A stretch of 64,000 nt of DNA from assembly GCA_035041965.1 (NCBI GenBank), contig JAPYMA010001613.1, positions 1-64,000 on the forward strand, written 5' to 3'. Shown piece after piece: positions 1 through 14,046 of the stretch (the stretch's first letter is position 1; each line of letters begins with the position of its first letter). This DNA comes from Anisakis pegreffii. Taxonomy: Eukaryota > Nematoda > Chromadorea > Rhabditida > Anisakidae. Below the pieces are notes generated by a model, which was not told the DNA's origin, made no database searches, and saw nothing but the letters and a program-made list of their open reading frames with translations. Both the position numbers and the translations under genes were made by a program.

Positions 1-141
1 ATATGAATGAAATGGACAGATCGATCATCAATTTTCATTTAGCCAATCTGGAATACGCAATTGGAACAACGCTTGAAAATTCGTCAATGAAAGATTGGAA
101 TCAAGATGATGATTACGAATTGGATGGACCGCATTGTATGG
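1..141 (+). CDS. lsd-1: LSD1/KDM1A-type histone demethylase, internal exon (partial gene)
   Basis: This exon is open from the window edge and ends at ATG G|gtaagt (phase 1). Its reading contains INFHLANLEYA and KDWNQDDDYEL. These match the segment after the tower domain of LSD1, where the human protein has a similar WHFANLEFA block and an HWDQDDDFE block. The ATG at position 3 is not a start, because homology continues across it. LSD1 is an FAD-dependent amine oxidase that removes methyl groups from histone H3 lysine 4 in the nucleus, usually with CoREST. The next exon that fits by phase and by alignment is at 33285, so this exon belongs to the same gene as the block at 33285-35573. The SWIRM domain, the N-terminal FAD motif and the tower lie upstream of the window. 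Confidence 0.88.
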
Positions 142-2229
142 GTAAGTCGAGTTTGTTTCAGAGTTTTTTGACCTTTTCATTGTTAAGTGTTGAGTGCTTT
201 ATAAATTTCCTTACTGACGTTAATTACTTATTATACTATTTGTCCTTAGGGGCACTGAGCGTCACCATATCTTTTAAAAATAACCACATTAAAAATCATG
301 TTGCTACGCAAATGAAAAGCAATTATCATAAATCTGAAAGAACTTCGTCGAAATTCGATCAAACTATTATTGTGTTTGGTTGTACACAAAACCGTCAAAA
401 TATTGCAAGCATCAAACGTCTTTTATCAACTCTTTTATTTTTTCATCGCAACTGATCGTAAATTTTGAAAAAAGCTCGAAGGTCCCAATTACGTATCCCA
501 CCGCAGACACTCAGTTGTAACTTCCAAATGCAGTATGAACGGAAGGTGTTGTTTTTGTGTGCTTTATGGTTCTCGTGAATAAATGCTTCGTTCAGCATTC
601 ACAAATAAGTATCGCTTATGGATCAGAACTGATGTTTGCTTGCAATTTGCGCTTTTTCATTGAATTCTTCATTCGTAATAGTCATTTGCTGTCATCTTCG
701 ATGATAAGTTTGAATTTTTCGAAATGCTTTTTAGCCAGAAGAAATAACAATTTTTGGTGATTGTTCGCGACCGGTTCGAATTCTTGAAAAACATTCGATT
801 CAGCCGATATTGATATGATATTTTGGATTATGCGTAACAATTACTTAGCATTTGGAAATTTTTCGCCTAAAAAATTCATCAAACAATACCACTTATCTCA
901 TTACGTGTTGTACACTCGTGAGGTAGAAGCGTATTCTGGCCGCTTCTATCTCACAAATTTCTCGATAAATCCAGCTCGCAGATTTCTCAGCAGTTTTTAA
1001 CTTATAGTAACTTGCACTTAGAACCTTAACTCGAAGCTTTTTTTTTCTAGCGGGATATCCGCAAGGAAGACACGGAAAAAGCGAATATTCAATCCGAAGT
1101 TTTGCAAAAAACCAATTTTCTAACTCTCTTAAATAGCATCGATGATACACACTCTCGAAAACCAGAGCATTGATGAGTGTGAATCGTTATCCTCATTTGG
1201 TGTCACATTCACAAATATATCTCTATTTTTGTTCTTTCATTGTATTCATCAATCTTTTTTTTGGTGAATCAGATCAATCAAAAAATTGTTTTTTCTTCAT
1301 TCATTTATTTATTCAAATCCTCATTTTCGTCTTTTTAGCAAACCAACAACAAATAACAAAACAAACAATAACTGATACGCACTTCAAACATCATATAATA
1401 CACATTTTTAAAAATAGAATCAGTTCACAGGGACGGCAACAAAAAATGACTCAGTGCCAAATTAACGAAAATCCTCTACAGAAGAGATGAGAAATGAACG
1501 CAAATCATATTTTGCAAAAGCGGAAAACCCTGTTAAAACTGTGTGCGTAAATATTCGTAGCACCGATTGTGTTAATTAACCAAACGGCAAAAATTGCTCA
1601 TCGTTAAATGTCGCATCAGTGTATGCGTGCAGCGAGATTATTGTGACTTGAGCATCATTACTGTGCTCATTTCTCTTTTGTCATTTACACTTAGAATTAT
1701 ACTTTAAGTTTTTTGTGCGATTTTATTTGCGCTGAATTCTTACATGCTCAAATTTTTATTATTCGCGTTGGGATTTTTTAATGTGCTTTAAATGTGCAAT
1801 CTTCAAAGTTGTTTAAAACAAATAATAATTCTACTAGTAATTTTCTGTTGCATAATAATTGTGGATTGTGCGAATTAAATACAGCAAAAACAGTTCTTTC
1901 ATATGAATGCTCATCACGTCTCTGATTTTTGTCTAAACGAAAACAACGAAGAACTTAAATGCTGTCTTGTTATAATCTTGCTCATCTTGTTCTGTGCATG
2001 TTTTACATGACTACACGACGACGCTATATGGTAATAATAACAAAAGCGGATCAGACTGATTAAAATCAAAAACAAGTGTGATATAATATAAGATTTTATA
2101 AGGCCAATTGAGCGTTTACATAAAATGAATAGTCAGTACGTAGTCAATAGTCGCAAGTAGGGCGAAGCAGCGGCTAATTACTCATTTTAGCGTTCAACTT
2201 CAGCAAACAAAGTCATAATATTCAATTGT

Positions 2230-2482
2230 TCTGATATTTCGACCGTCTTCATTTTATATCTCTTTTCCGATAATAACTTTGAACTACTCTCAGGTATATT
2301 CGAATCGAAAAGTATACTTATCCAGTCATCTGTTGTACTCCTACTTTTTCACTGAAGCAGTTTGTTCAACATTCATTCATATATGAAGAAGTCACGTATG
2401 GATTGCTGTCATGACTCGCACTGCTTCAGTGAATAAGTTCTTCTCTCATCAAATGAATTTTTTTTAATGGTCGAAATATCAG
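2230..2482. repeat. Foldback (nested inverted repeat) sequence
   Basis: CTGATATTTCGACC at 2230 is matched in inverted orientation by GGTCGAAATATCAG near 2469. Inside that pair, TTCACTGAAGCAGT near 2348 is matched by ACTGCTTCAGTGAA near 2420. Two nested 14-bp perfect arms within 253 bp suggest a foldback or MITE-like element. It lies downstream of the Toll stop codon. No target duplication was recognised. Confidence 0.45.
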
Positions 2483-3204
2483 AGACCAGCCAGTATAGCT
2501 GCATAATTTATAATATATAATATACTATAATACAGTGTGTGTGCGTGATAATCACACGTAATAACAAAACGAATAATTCTTTTAAAAACAAAAAATCTCA
2601 CTGATTTAAGTAAGTTAAGTATGCAATAGCGTTTTGAAAACGCGACTGAAAATCATCATAATGGTGGGAAGAATGCTTATTACAATAACAGTTGCAGTTA
2701 GTGACAATATTTTCAGATCCAGAAAATGACCTGTTTGTTCATCTATAGAAAAGTTTTTCCTTCGGGTCACAATGGTACTCTAAAATCGTATGAAAGGGCA
2801 TATGTACATAATATATTTTTACAAGGTGTTTTGGCTGTAGTAATTCACTGTAACTGTTTTAGTCGTTATCGTAAATATTTTGGATTATTTTTGTACAAAT
2901 TCTATGATATTTTCTATTGTGACCGGTGTTTATTTATAAATAATGTACTCTTTAAAAAGGCAAAAAATAACTCACGCAAATGATTTATTTTTTTTTTCGC
3001 AGTTCTTATTAAATGTTAGGAATAGATGCGTGCATATGACAATGAGCGTAAGATGAAGGAAGCACACCGGAAGCAATGATAATGAGATGGTTTGTTGTTA
3101 AGTAGATAATGTAATCATATAGTACCGTGCATTAAGCCCTAAAACCAAACACCCTTCGTTGTGTTTTTTGGTTCAGAATTGAATTACATTTGCGTACTTT
3201 ATGA

Positions 3205-6200
3205 TTATACAATATCACTAGGAACAATACTACCGTAACAATCCGAATAGATCTGCGATGAATCAGCACTGCATGACGACGGTGCTAGTCGAATTGGTAA
3301 CGCTGAATGTAAAAGATTCCAGAATAGTGGATCATTCATTCGTATGCACGTATTCTTTCGTAGTATTTGTCCTAGTTCTGCATCCAGTCGATTCGGCTCG
3401 ATACCATCACCGAGTAAAGCGATCAATTTCTTGTGTCGGTTTTTGGCGAACAATTGATGTGATGTTTTGATCTGCAGTGAATCATTTTCTTATCTTAATC
3501 GTAACTATTTTTTGTTGAAGAAAACTTGTTAGGATTAATCCAGAAACGTTACAACCGTAAATATGATGCTGATTGTGAACATTTCTACGCGTTTATTTTC
3601 AGCACGCGTTTGTCTCATTGTTAATAATTTTCCTCTCTATTTGCAAACTACCTGAAGTACCCTCTATAGTTAGAAACAGAAACAGAAAATTCATTTCAGC
3701 AAAAATAGTCAATAATTATACGCTGATATGTAAATAAATTGGAAACTGTTAAACGAAGTAGTCTTAGCAAAATCAATTATATTAAGTTCACACAAACCTG
3801 TAAGGTTTTCCATTCATTTTCAAGGAACTGCTCAGTTAAAACGAATATCAACGACTGTGCACATTCCATTTGACTGATGAGTTCATCAGAAACAGCGTGC
3901 AACCGTGTATTGTATGATGGACCATCCCTGTGCAACAAACACAACAAATAGTCTTCTGCTTCAAGCTGTCTGAAAAGTTTTTCATTATTTCAATGCAGTG
4001 GTTCGGTTTACGCAAATTGCGAATGATGGAGGTAAAAGTGTATTCAGGACAGTAACGGTAGTGACATATCATATGTTCAATAGCGTAGTGAAAAAACTTG
4101 GTTTTATACAAATGCATGGATATGAATAGATATTGTTGTGAGTAGGAAGTGGTTAACCAACCTGCAGAGTGATTCAATGATAAACTTTTCGTCTTTTTTC
4201 GCATAACTCACAAACGCATCAAAATGAAGGAGTGGTAGTGGAGTTGAGCCAGGCGTTGTTTGTGAGCAATTCAACGATGGTGGTGCCTTATAACGACGTT
4301 GTGCCATTGCATAATGTGTTCTCTTGAGCAGAGTTATTGCAATGAGCACAAAACCGATGAGCATCGAGAGTACTGCGAATGCAACAACAATCATCAATAT
4401 TGAATTACTTGCACCTTCGCCACCAAAAATACCGTTCGCAGTTGGCACACAAATTGTACTGAAACTTGATCAATTAGGATATTGTTTGCCCTATTGATTC
4501 ATTACTTTCCATTCGTCTTTTCATGATCACATATTTATCCCGAAATCAATATGTCATATTTGCATTCTTGAATCGAACAATCATTCGAATTCACGAGTTA
4601 TTACTGAGTCACTAAGAAAAATTTCAAATAATTCTTCCGCTCTTTTGTATATTCATTCATGGAATCAAATAAATATTTTCATGTTTATGCACATTATCCG
4701 TATTATGTCTGCTGGTTGCAAGTCTGTTAAATTCATGACCATCGTGAATATGAGGAAGGATTATAGAAGAAACAATACTGAGACAAGGGTACTACTAACG
4801 TGTTAACACTATTGATAAACTCTTGCATGGGCATTATGAAGATATCATCATTGTCATTCTGATTCGGTGGATAAGCACTCAGAACAGTTGTGTCATTGTT
4901 GCGGAATGCCCATGTGATATTTTCAACACACAGTATATCGTTCGAGTCGATCACTTTGGCAGCATTTTGTGGTAACCATGACTGCATTCGAAAACGATTG
5001 CCACAATCACATCGATACGGGTTTGCAGATAATGAGACACGTGCTAAACGTTCTCCGAATTGTTCGATCACTGGTGGTAGATCCTTTGAACAGATATTGT
5101 TATTATCATCAGTATTGATTATATGTTATTATAACGAACTTTTCAATGTTTGTATTCTCTGAATGTTACCTAATAATGCCCAGTTTTCAATATGAATCAC
5201 CAGTGATGCAATTTGTGATCAATTAGCAAATGCTTATTTTGACGCTGGTTTAGTTCAGCAACTTACTTGCAGTTTATTGCCGTGAAGAGTGATGAGCTGT
5301 AGTGCAGGCATCACCTCTTTTATTCGGTCATCGAAACTCGATATGCGATTATCATTAAGGAATAGATGTGTCACTTTTTGAGTTCGATACATTTCATCGC
5401 CGGTCAGTTGTGTTAATTCGTTCCCGGAAAGATCGAGTAACTGAAAGTGTACTAGTTGATAACTGAAAAATTCAAACACCAAATCATCGATTACTGACCA
5501 CGAATAGTCAGATTCTGAAGAAAACATCACTGACAATTGCCAAACCGAAAGAAGAATCTTAGTAAATGGTGTTTGTCTGACTTACTTGCAACGATGAGAG
5601 TGTGTTGAATGCAAGCGGCTGTATTTGGCGAACGGATGAGCTATTAATATAAAGTTGTATGAGTCTCATCCTCCCGAGGAAGTCGTGGCTTCTGATGATT
5701 TCGAGATTCATCCGTTCCAAGTAGACATGTGTTGCGTACATTGGTAAATCCTGAGCAGAGATTCAAATCACATTTAGTTAAGCATCCTATTGAATGCAAT
5801 AACAATTAAGCTTACGTTCCACATATTCCCGAAGTATAAATTTAGATCATTTCGTTATTTTTCCCAATTATGAAAATTTGGAGCAACGCTGAATATGCAG
5901 TTTAAAGCCTAGATAAAAGATGAAAATATAATCGTCATTCGCATGGATTATCATTTTAACTAATATGCTCATAGACAAACATGCATTTATTCAATATTTT
6001 ACCCTCGGTGAAAAATTGTTTCGGTCGGTTTGGTTGAGCGCCGAACAGCGAACAATATTCGTTGAATAGGTAGCATCATGATAACATTCGCATCCATCAG
6101 GACATTTCGATTTACAGTCACAGTTACCATATTGACAACAGATGCAGTCTGGTTCACATGTCTGTAGTATTAGAAATCGGTTTCATCTTATTACTCGCCA

Positions 6201-9200
6201 TGATGCGATCATTTTATCACTGTATTATTCATATTCAGTTATTTTGATACTTATTTGAAACAGTCAACATTTCAATTTATTGTAGCTTTTAAGCTTTTAC
6301 ATCGACAGCATTACGTTTCTGCATTTGATATCTTTACTCTCTTTATGCATGAAAATGAACTTGCACAAAGCTAAGGTATTGAAAAGTAAATTCAAAGGAA
6401 GGGTTTGTGAGAAACATTTATGACAATTACCTGTCGATAACTGCACAAGAATTGATCTCGAGTGACATGCGCCAGAATAATATGGCGTTTATCAAGACGA
6501 TGTAAACAGACTGCTTGCTGTTCGTCAACTATTTCGATTACTGATTTACCCTTCAACAAAAAATTTATTATCAAGTATATGTAGAATATATATCATTTCC
6601 GTTCTTCTCAGGGCTATTTTGTCATGGAATTGAAATATTCCATTGTATTTTCTAATGAGCAAGAGAAGAGAGCAATATAATTATGACTATAGTCAGAACT
6701 GACCGATGTGGCTGACCGTCGAAGCCAGTCCATTTCACATGTGCATAGAAGTGGATTACCGTCGACGTATAAATGAATTGACGATGATGATAAAAGATTA
6801 TCAACTGCGAATGATGAGTGCTCAATGCGATTAAGACGATTATTACGAATATCAATTGATCGCAGATGAGATTTGCCACTAAATGTTCCATTTGAAACGA
6901 CTTGAATCGAGTTATTGCTCACATCAAGTCGTTCGACACTCGACGGAATCTGTTCGGCTGATAGAACCATTATGCGATTGTTTTGAAGCTGAAATACAAA
7001 TTTATTGTAACTTACTTCTATCAGATAACATCATTTCTGAACAAACCACCAGCAACAGACAGTATGTTAAGTCATTTATTTCTCCCCTCATTTAATTCAC
7101 TCATCTTGTTTTGTTTATTTCATAATGTATTCGAAAAGATCTATTTAATTAACAATCACCACTCAATGCCTCTCTGTTATCACCAGTATCTCTAATATCA
7201 CATTTTGACATCCTTCTTTCCGCGCAGCTAACGATAAATGGTGCTGGGAATCATCTTTCTTCGTGAATTTCTAACTTTGCCACTAATTGTATCTTTCAAA
7301 ATGATTTTCCAATAAATTTGTTGCTATCGAAGCTTATGCAAAAATATTCCATACCTGAGCGTTTTTAATTCGAGAATTGCTTGCCGATCCAATTAATGCG
7401 ATACGGTTGTTGGTAATATCCAAGTGAGTGACACCAATTGGGAATTCGTTCCATTGTAATATTTCCACCAAATTTGCACTCACATTCAACCGTTTCAAAT
7501 TGAGCACCTTCGTGAGTGCACCATTGAAACTCGTCAAAAAATTTGACGATAAATCGATTTGTCGCAATTTTGGGCATTTAACGAATGCATCTTGTGCGAG
7601 TTGGTCGATTGAATTATGTGATAACGACAACTCGTTCAAGCGAACCAGATCAGAGAAAACATAGGATTCGATCTATAAATTGTGATGCCATTTCCATCTT
7701 TTATGGTGCTACAACAAAAGTCTATCAAAGCCGTGACTATTCGAAAGGATAACGGCTGCTAATTAGCAGCTATGCAGAAAAACAGTTTGTTCTTGATGTT
7801 TTTCACATCTCTGCTTGTAATACTGATCGTTCAGTTGAGTAATGTAATGTTCATTTTCTTAAATTTGAATTCAATCAATTTTTAATGCAACTTTTTCGCA
7901 TCCATCTTTATTCTTATTATTGAAATGCGTATAACCGTCTTCGAATTTGGGTGCATCTGATAAAAATAACTCTTTCAATTCATTGGCTCTGTCTATTACG
8001 ATGGTGTCTCATTAAATTCTTTGCATAGATGCTGAAATAACGTCTACGAATTTTGAAAAAAGATACTTACCGATGCAATTTTATTGTAACTGAGATCGAG
8101 TAAATAAAGATGAGGCAATTTGTTGAAGAGAAACTTGTATGTCTTACTGAAAACAGTCAATGATGAGAGTTGTTGTACGAATTTGATGAATTGTGATGAT
8201 TAGGTTGACCAGTACACGTTTTAGTGCAACGAAAGTAAATGTAAAGCGATGCAAACAATGAATGCAACAGTTATTGAGTTCTTGTCATTTTACTTTATCG
8301 ATAGGTTAAAGAAATGGAAGTAAATGCCGCTATTTTTTGTTATTGAAATGATGCTCTGTACTATGCACCGACTGGAGAAGAGAAATTTTGGGATGTTGTT
8401 TAATGTGTACGCTTATTTGTGCGTTACACAGAAGTGGTTTTGATTAATGTGGATTAGCGAACAAGATGGATGAATACTTATCTTGCGTGACTCTCACTAC
8501 TACATATCTAGTCAATTGATTGATCGATTCCAAATACTCTATATAAGCATCTGTCAGTGCATCGTTATCATCTAACAGTTTCTATTTCTATGTTGCTCAT
8601 CCTCAAATCGACCGCCTCATGCTGTTCATCGCGTTCAACGTTGATGCACATTTATTTCGAATGCATTGTTCATTTAGCATTGACAGTGTGTCATTAATTT
8701 AGCTGGCAATCAATTGTCAGTGTTTCAACGTACCGTGAAATTACAAGTCATCATTATTCAACAAACCTGATTTGATTTCTCGATAAGATCAGTTGTTTCA
8801 ATTTGAAAAGTCTTCCAATCGCAAGTGGAACCTCCAACAACACATTTCGTGACAGATCAAGTTCTGTCAGCTGCACGATTGGATCAAATGAAGTCACTCC
8901 AATTTGAAAAATTGAATTATTTGAGATGTACAATTTTGTTAGTTCTTCGAGGCCTGTGAAGCAATTCTCCATTAGTTCGGAAATGCGATTCGATGTTAAA
9001 TCGAGCTGAAAATAGCTATAGCTGCAATGAATTTACTTGTCATGTAAATTTATTTGCTCCTTGCTTACTTAAATATCATCATCGAATGAATGCTACACAA
9101 ACTTTTTTTAGCGCATTTTATGAAAAATCTAAATGATTCGCTTGATGATCTAATCAGTAGTGTACGATAACGCAATCATCTGTGAATATTGCCAACCAAA

Positions 9201-12200
9201 ACTGCTTTCTTCATGCGAGAGGTTAATATGAATGAATGCAATCAACATTTCGGTTATTCATCACACAAACTTTTGACAATCATTAACTGTTTCATATCTG
9301 TTTAAGACACTTTCGGTGAATATGTATGTACCTGTGATATTGGAACGCATAATAAATTTACTTCATGATACGGATAGTTCAATAAAAAGTGATTTGGGAG
9401 TGAGTGATGACGATTGAAGAAAATGATTTGAAGCAAAAAATGAAACTGACGAATTAATTAATGGATAAAATGCATATTTATGAGAGAGATGGAAAAGTGC
9501 GAGCATATTATACGAAAAAAGTAGATGGATTACTTCGGTGTTCCCTTTATTCAGTTCATCAGTTTAATAAAAATTTCTCAAATGAGATATATCAGTTTTC
9601 GGAGAAATTGATTGTTGATGAAAAAAAGGAGCCGGAAGTATGTGATTTGCCGGATGATTGAATGACCAGTCGAATAGACCACTTTGAGTGCATCTGACAA
9701 CAGTGATTTCGAGAACAATTATCTTCATCAAGTAGCTTTTTCTTTTCGATTATTTTAACGATCTTATTCTACCATAGTTTTGTTGTATAATATTATCTCG
9801 AAATTATCTTTGCTGAAATCAGCATCGGAGATGAGTTTGTGCTCATATAACGTTTAATATTAGTTGGCAAGCAACATCTATCATTGAAAAGTTTACAATG
9901 TCAAGTACTGCGAATGAGTAGAGATCATCAGATGGACCGACCGGCTGACAGGAAATGTAGTAGTGGACTTGTTGTGTGATTGAGAAGAAATATGAATTAT
10001 CAGTGAACTATTACAACCTTTCTATCACTGATCAGGTTGTTTTATTATCATGAATATATCGAGAATTATTATGCTTCATTATTTCTCCAAATTATGACTC
10101 TTTATGGTTCTAGAAAACACCATTTTCTTCCACAATATACATTATTGTACTGATATGATTTTACATATTAGTAGTAATCATTTTGTTATCAATATTATTA
10201 TAATATCAGTAATAGTAATGTAACAGTGCCAATAATAATACTGATAATTTTTGTTATAAAGATAAAATTTTCTATCTAACAGCTATTTTGGTACAGAAAC
10301 GCGCAAATTATTTGTAACTTATTGAAGTGGTGCAGTTGAATTTTTGTGTGCAAAGAATGTGTTGAGAGGTTCGTCCCCATAAAAGAATTTGAATTTATTG
10401 CGAGGAAGGACCTGTTTGAAGAGTTACTGCTGAAAGTGTACAGTCAGATGACTCATACAAAAGACCGAACGTCAGTTTACTTTTGTACTCAATCCATATA
10501 AGTACATAGAACAATTATAAAAAATATTATTGTGCAGTATTGCGATACACTTAAGATTTGATTTATTGAATGTCAATCACTATATATGAGAGTGAGTGAG
10601 TGAGTGAGTATATTTGCATTTAGTGTCTTATAAAATTTATTGTTTTTTTTTTTGTTTTGCAATCATCATCAATAGCATAAGGTCATATTTCGAGATTGTT
10701 CGACAATTGATTCGGTTCAATAGTTGTTTTCTTGAATCAAATAAGACAAGCGAATCGATGGAAAAAAGTGTTGCATTGCCGAAAAATTTCATGGAGACAA
10801 CTGAGAGGATGTACTTTTTTATTGGTTACAACAATATTGTACATTAAAATTCTGGAGTTTTCAAGAAGGAATCAGAATTGGAAGTGTTCATCGATTTTGA
10901 GCAATGAGTTTGCATTTATGATCTGCATTTATGATAAATTCGATTAAAGTAAGCTTAAGTCATCGTCGTCGTGTTGAAATGCAACAGTGGGATAGATACC
11001 AATAACTATAACTTTAATTAAACGTTGAATGATTTTAAGTTGAATGCACTTACCGTCTGCAGTCGAGTGAAATTGTCGAATGTGTTTGGTGGAATTTGTT
11101 CGATGCGATTTGACCGCATATTTAAATGCGTCAAAGAAGGAGCCGAATTGTCAATAAGACTTATAGGAATATTTTCAAATCGATTGAAACTCAAATCAAG
11201 TATCTCAAGGCCAGATGCAGCAATTGGAAATGGTGTGCTAGCGTCAATACTGTTCACACTCAAATTCAGTGAGATCAAATTCGGCAAGTTAGCCATAGTG
11301 TTCGAAATAATACTGAGCCGGTTATTAGCTGCGTTCAGATCAATGACGCTTTCTGAAATTTGATCACTTTCTTGTTTGATTGATCGATAATTTCTTTGAC
11401 ATAGGATGAAAGTATCCGTCACAAATTACAACTGATAGATTGCGGTTTTGATTCAAAGCGAAAAATATGCGATATGGTAGCTTTTAAATGCTATATACCT
11501 GGGACAAGAGGCATTTCTTGAATACGATTTGACTCGATATCAAGATGTTGTAAGAGAGTGTTCGCATGAAATGCTTCACGATCAATATGTTCGATTTGAT
11601 TGTTTGCTAACGATAGTTGTCTTATAGCTGCCAGAGCTGATAAATCCGTTGATCCAATCGATTGGATTCTGTTATTACTTAAATCTAGTATTAATAATTG
11701 TCCAACTGAGCATTCCGAGCTTATTCCAATGTTTGCTGAATGTAGCCAATTAGATGAAACATTAATCACCTGAAATTTGCAACAGTCAAAATTTTGTTTT
11801 GATGATGAATTGTCAATGGAAGTTTGATACTTTTGAGTAAATCAAAGAATGCATTTCATCAGTTAATTTAAAACTGAGAAGAAACGAGAAAAGAGTAAAG
11901 CTAATGAATTAATTTGAGTATCAAAGGCAAAAGGGTAATCGAAAAGCACTTTCAGTTCTTCTGCTGAAAACGGCAATATTAATAGTTTGTTGCCATCATT
12001 ATGAATAATACCTGAAGATTAGGTGTTGCACAGAAAGCATTGTTTGGAATGTTGCCTAGTTGTGAGTTAGTTATGGCTATTTTTTCCAGTCGATTGAGTT
12101 CATTGAAAATTCCTTCAGAAATAGTTAATGGCTGGTCGTTATGTGCCATTTGATCAAGGTAAAGTGATCGAAGATTCACCAGTCCTCGGAAGATACCTTT

Positions 12201-14046
12201 CGACAAAGAACGCACATCACATTTCTTAAAACTTCGATGTTACATATTCAAATGACATTCATTTAATGGCTGATATGATCCAAATTCGTGGCGCTTCGTA
12301 AAATTTATCTACACTGGTTTATAGTCTATAGTTAGTTTCTTGAAAAAAGTCATGCTCCACACTGTTTAAGAAACTCTTTTGAACCATTGAATTTTTTCTG
12401 ATAAAGCCCTCTCAATTAATCAGGCACCCAGTGCCAAATTTTAAAAAAAAGAAACCTAAAAGGAATGAATTTCTTTCCGTTTACCTATACCTTTTCCGTT
12501 TATTATAATTAGTTCTTAAATTTCGCATGATTCTGATGTTTTTAATGCAGCTTATTAGCGATAACGCGCATATGCTTTTCTTTTGTCCGGTATTCTTGTT
12601 GTTTGATTCAACGAATCGTAACTTTAAGCACTGATTGAAGTTTGGAGTACTAGAACATTCAGTGATGATTTCACAACGATAAATTTTTTAATTTGAAAAC
12701 GATAGAATTGAGAAAAGTGAATCAATTCCATAAAACAAAGAGCAAGGACTGGTTGAAGTGTTGCGAATCTGCGAGTGAATATTCTCAACAATGAACGATC
12801 ATGGTTGAAATGGGAAAGTAAGAAATGAGGTACAGATCGATATGAAGAACGCTTAGTTCTTAAATTGCATCACTTTCATTACAATTCGCAAAATGAAACG
12901 ATACATTCTTTCATTAGGATGTTCTTATTGCTGCATTATTATCTCATTTCGACGCACACAAATATTGTAACTAGTGATCGTCGGGGAGCAGTTTTTCGGG
13001 CAGGGGGTCCCCGTGGGGAGAAAACTGGACGGGGAGGGGTCCCCGTAAAAAAGTCGGGGAGCGAATTGCGCGGGGGAGGGGAGCGCTTTCCGCGTTCCCC
13101 AACGAACACCAATTGTAGCCAGTAATTTACTGATGCAACAATTGGGCATTTTTTGTGTTCTTGTTGTTTTTTTCATTAAAATGATACTGAGTTGTTACTG
13201 ATATATTTCAGTAGAATAGTATAATAGTAGCGCAGTTGTTGTTAGGTTTCAAGCTTTGTTCAAGCTTGAATCCAAAATTTTGATTTTTTAGTGCTTGCGT
13301 TAATGGGGATTCTTTTGTTGGTTATAGTTAAAATTTAAAAAAAAAACAAACACTGAACATTTCACACTACTGAAAGGTTTCGAACGCTAGTGGGCTTCTT
13401 AATCAGTGCCGAAAGGAATACGCTGTTTTCGTTTGGCTGTTTACTTGGATAAACCCACAGGGTTTTGGATGATCTTGTTAAATGTGAATAAAGCAAAGCG
13501 TGGATTAGAATTGCGGTCGGTAACAAATTTGTCATTAGTGTAATTTATTGTAAGGAAGTAGTAGCGCTGATAGGAGCAGTAGAAGGCATACTTGAATGCG
13601 TAAATTTTGAAGAGTTGTGAATGCAGAAAAGATTCCATCGTAAAGCGTTGAGGATTGCTCTGAATTACATTCGACATTCAGCGTTTTTGTGACGTTGTGT
13701 GGGAATTGTGCGAATAGGTCAGCATCAGCACTGAGCTTGGTCCATTTGCAGCTGATCACAAACCGTTGTGATTCAATAGCGTCCGGTACACATAAGCATC
13801 TGAAATTCAACAGTGATGCTTCGATGCTTATCGCACGTTTCTCATTTCCTCCCTTTCCTTTATTGGGATGATAAGTTGAAGAAGTAGAAACCTATTAGGA
13901 CAATGGCGAACATGAAAGTCGCCAACAACGTTTGTGATGATCATTGGTGTTGTGAGTAGAAATTTGACTAGTATAAACAAAGCTTGAATCCATAATGGTT
14001 TGATGAGAGCAAATGGAAACGATCCAGAATGTGAAATGCTCGTCAT
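3205..14046 (-). CDS. tol-1: Toll-like receptor (nematode TOL-1 type), complete
   Basis: Seventeen exons (14046-13892, 13799-13592, 12224-12012, 11769-11499, 11352-11054, 9005-8767, 8146-8071, 7672-7355, 6988-6704, 6550-6431, 6161-6003, 5750-5586, 5440-5267, 5083-4800, 4458-4162, 3969-3798, 3471-3205) give one frame of about 1,233 residues. Order of parts: hydrophobic N-terminal signal; LRRNT cysteines (CPNRCLC, about 49-55); a long LRR array; LRRCT (CTCEMDW); a second cysteine cluster (CICCQYGNCDC, from about 734); further LRRs; a second LRRCT (NPYRCDC, about 915-921); one transmembrane helix (about 1008-1033); and a TIR domain with box 1 FDAFVSYAKKD, box 2 LLHRDGPSYN and box 3 FW (about 1195-1196). 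Two cysteine clusters make it the multiple-cluster (insect Toll/TOL-1) type. Such receptors sit in the plasma membrane and signal through TIR adaptors in development and defence. An in-frame TGA just before the ATG fixes the start. The exon 3 acceptor (TTTTAAG) is weak. Confidence 0.93.
10590..10612. repeat. GAGT tetranucleotide microsatellite
   Basis: A short run of about five GAGT/AGTG units lies in the Toll intron between exons 5 and 6 (11053-9006). Confidence 0.7.
12964..13119. mobile_element. G-rich miniature hAT-like element (copy 1) with target duplication
   Basis: The element spans 12972-13111 (140 bp) within Toll intron 2. It begins TAGTGATCGTCGGGGA and ends, on the other strand, TGGTGTTCGTTGGGGA. 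It is flanked by ATTGTAAC (12964-12971) and ATTGTAGC (13112-13119), a 7/8 match and the 8-bp target size typical of hAT transposons. The inside is strikingly rich in GGGGA/TCCCC runs in an AT-rich setting and has no coding capacity. Related copies lie at 20262 and 36413. Confidence 0.75.

Noticed and set aside
770..785. tRNA B-box-like GGTTCGAATTC
   Set aside because: No cloverleaf can be drawn from the flanking bases.
9461..9661. 66-codon plus-strand open frame in Toll intron 5
   Set aside because: Starts with ATG and has plausible codons, but no domain, no splice partners and no recognisable relative. Chance remains the simplest explanation.
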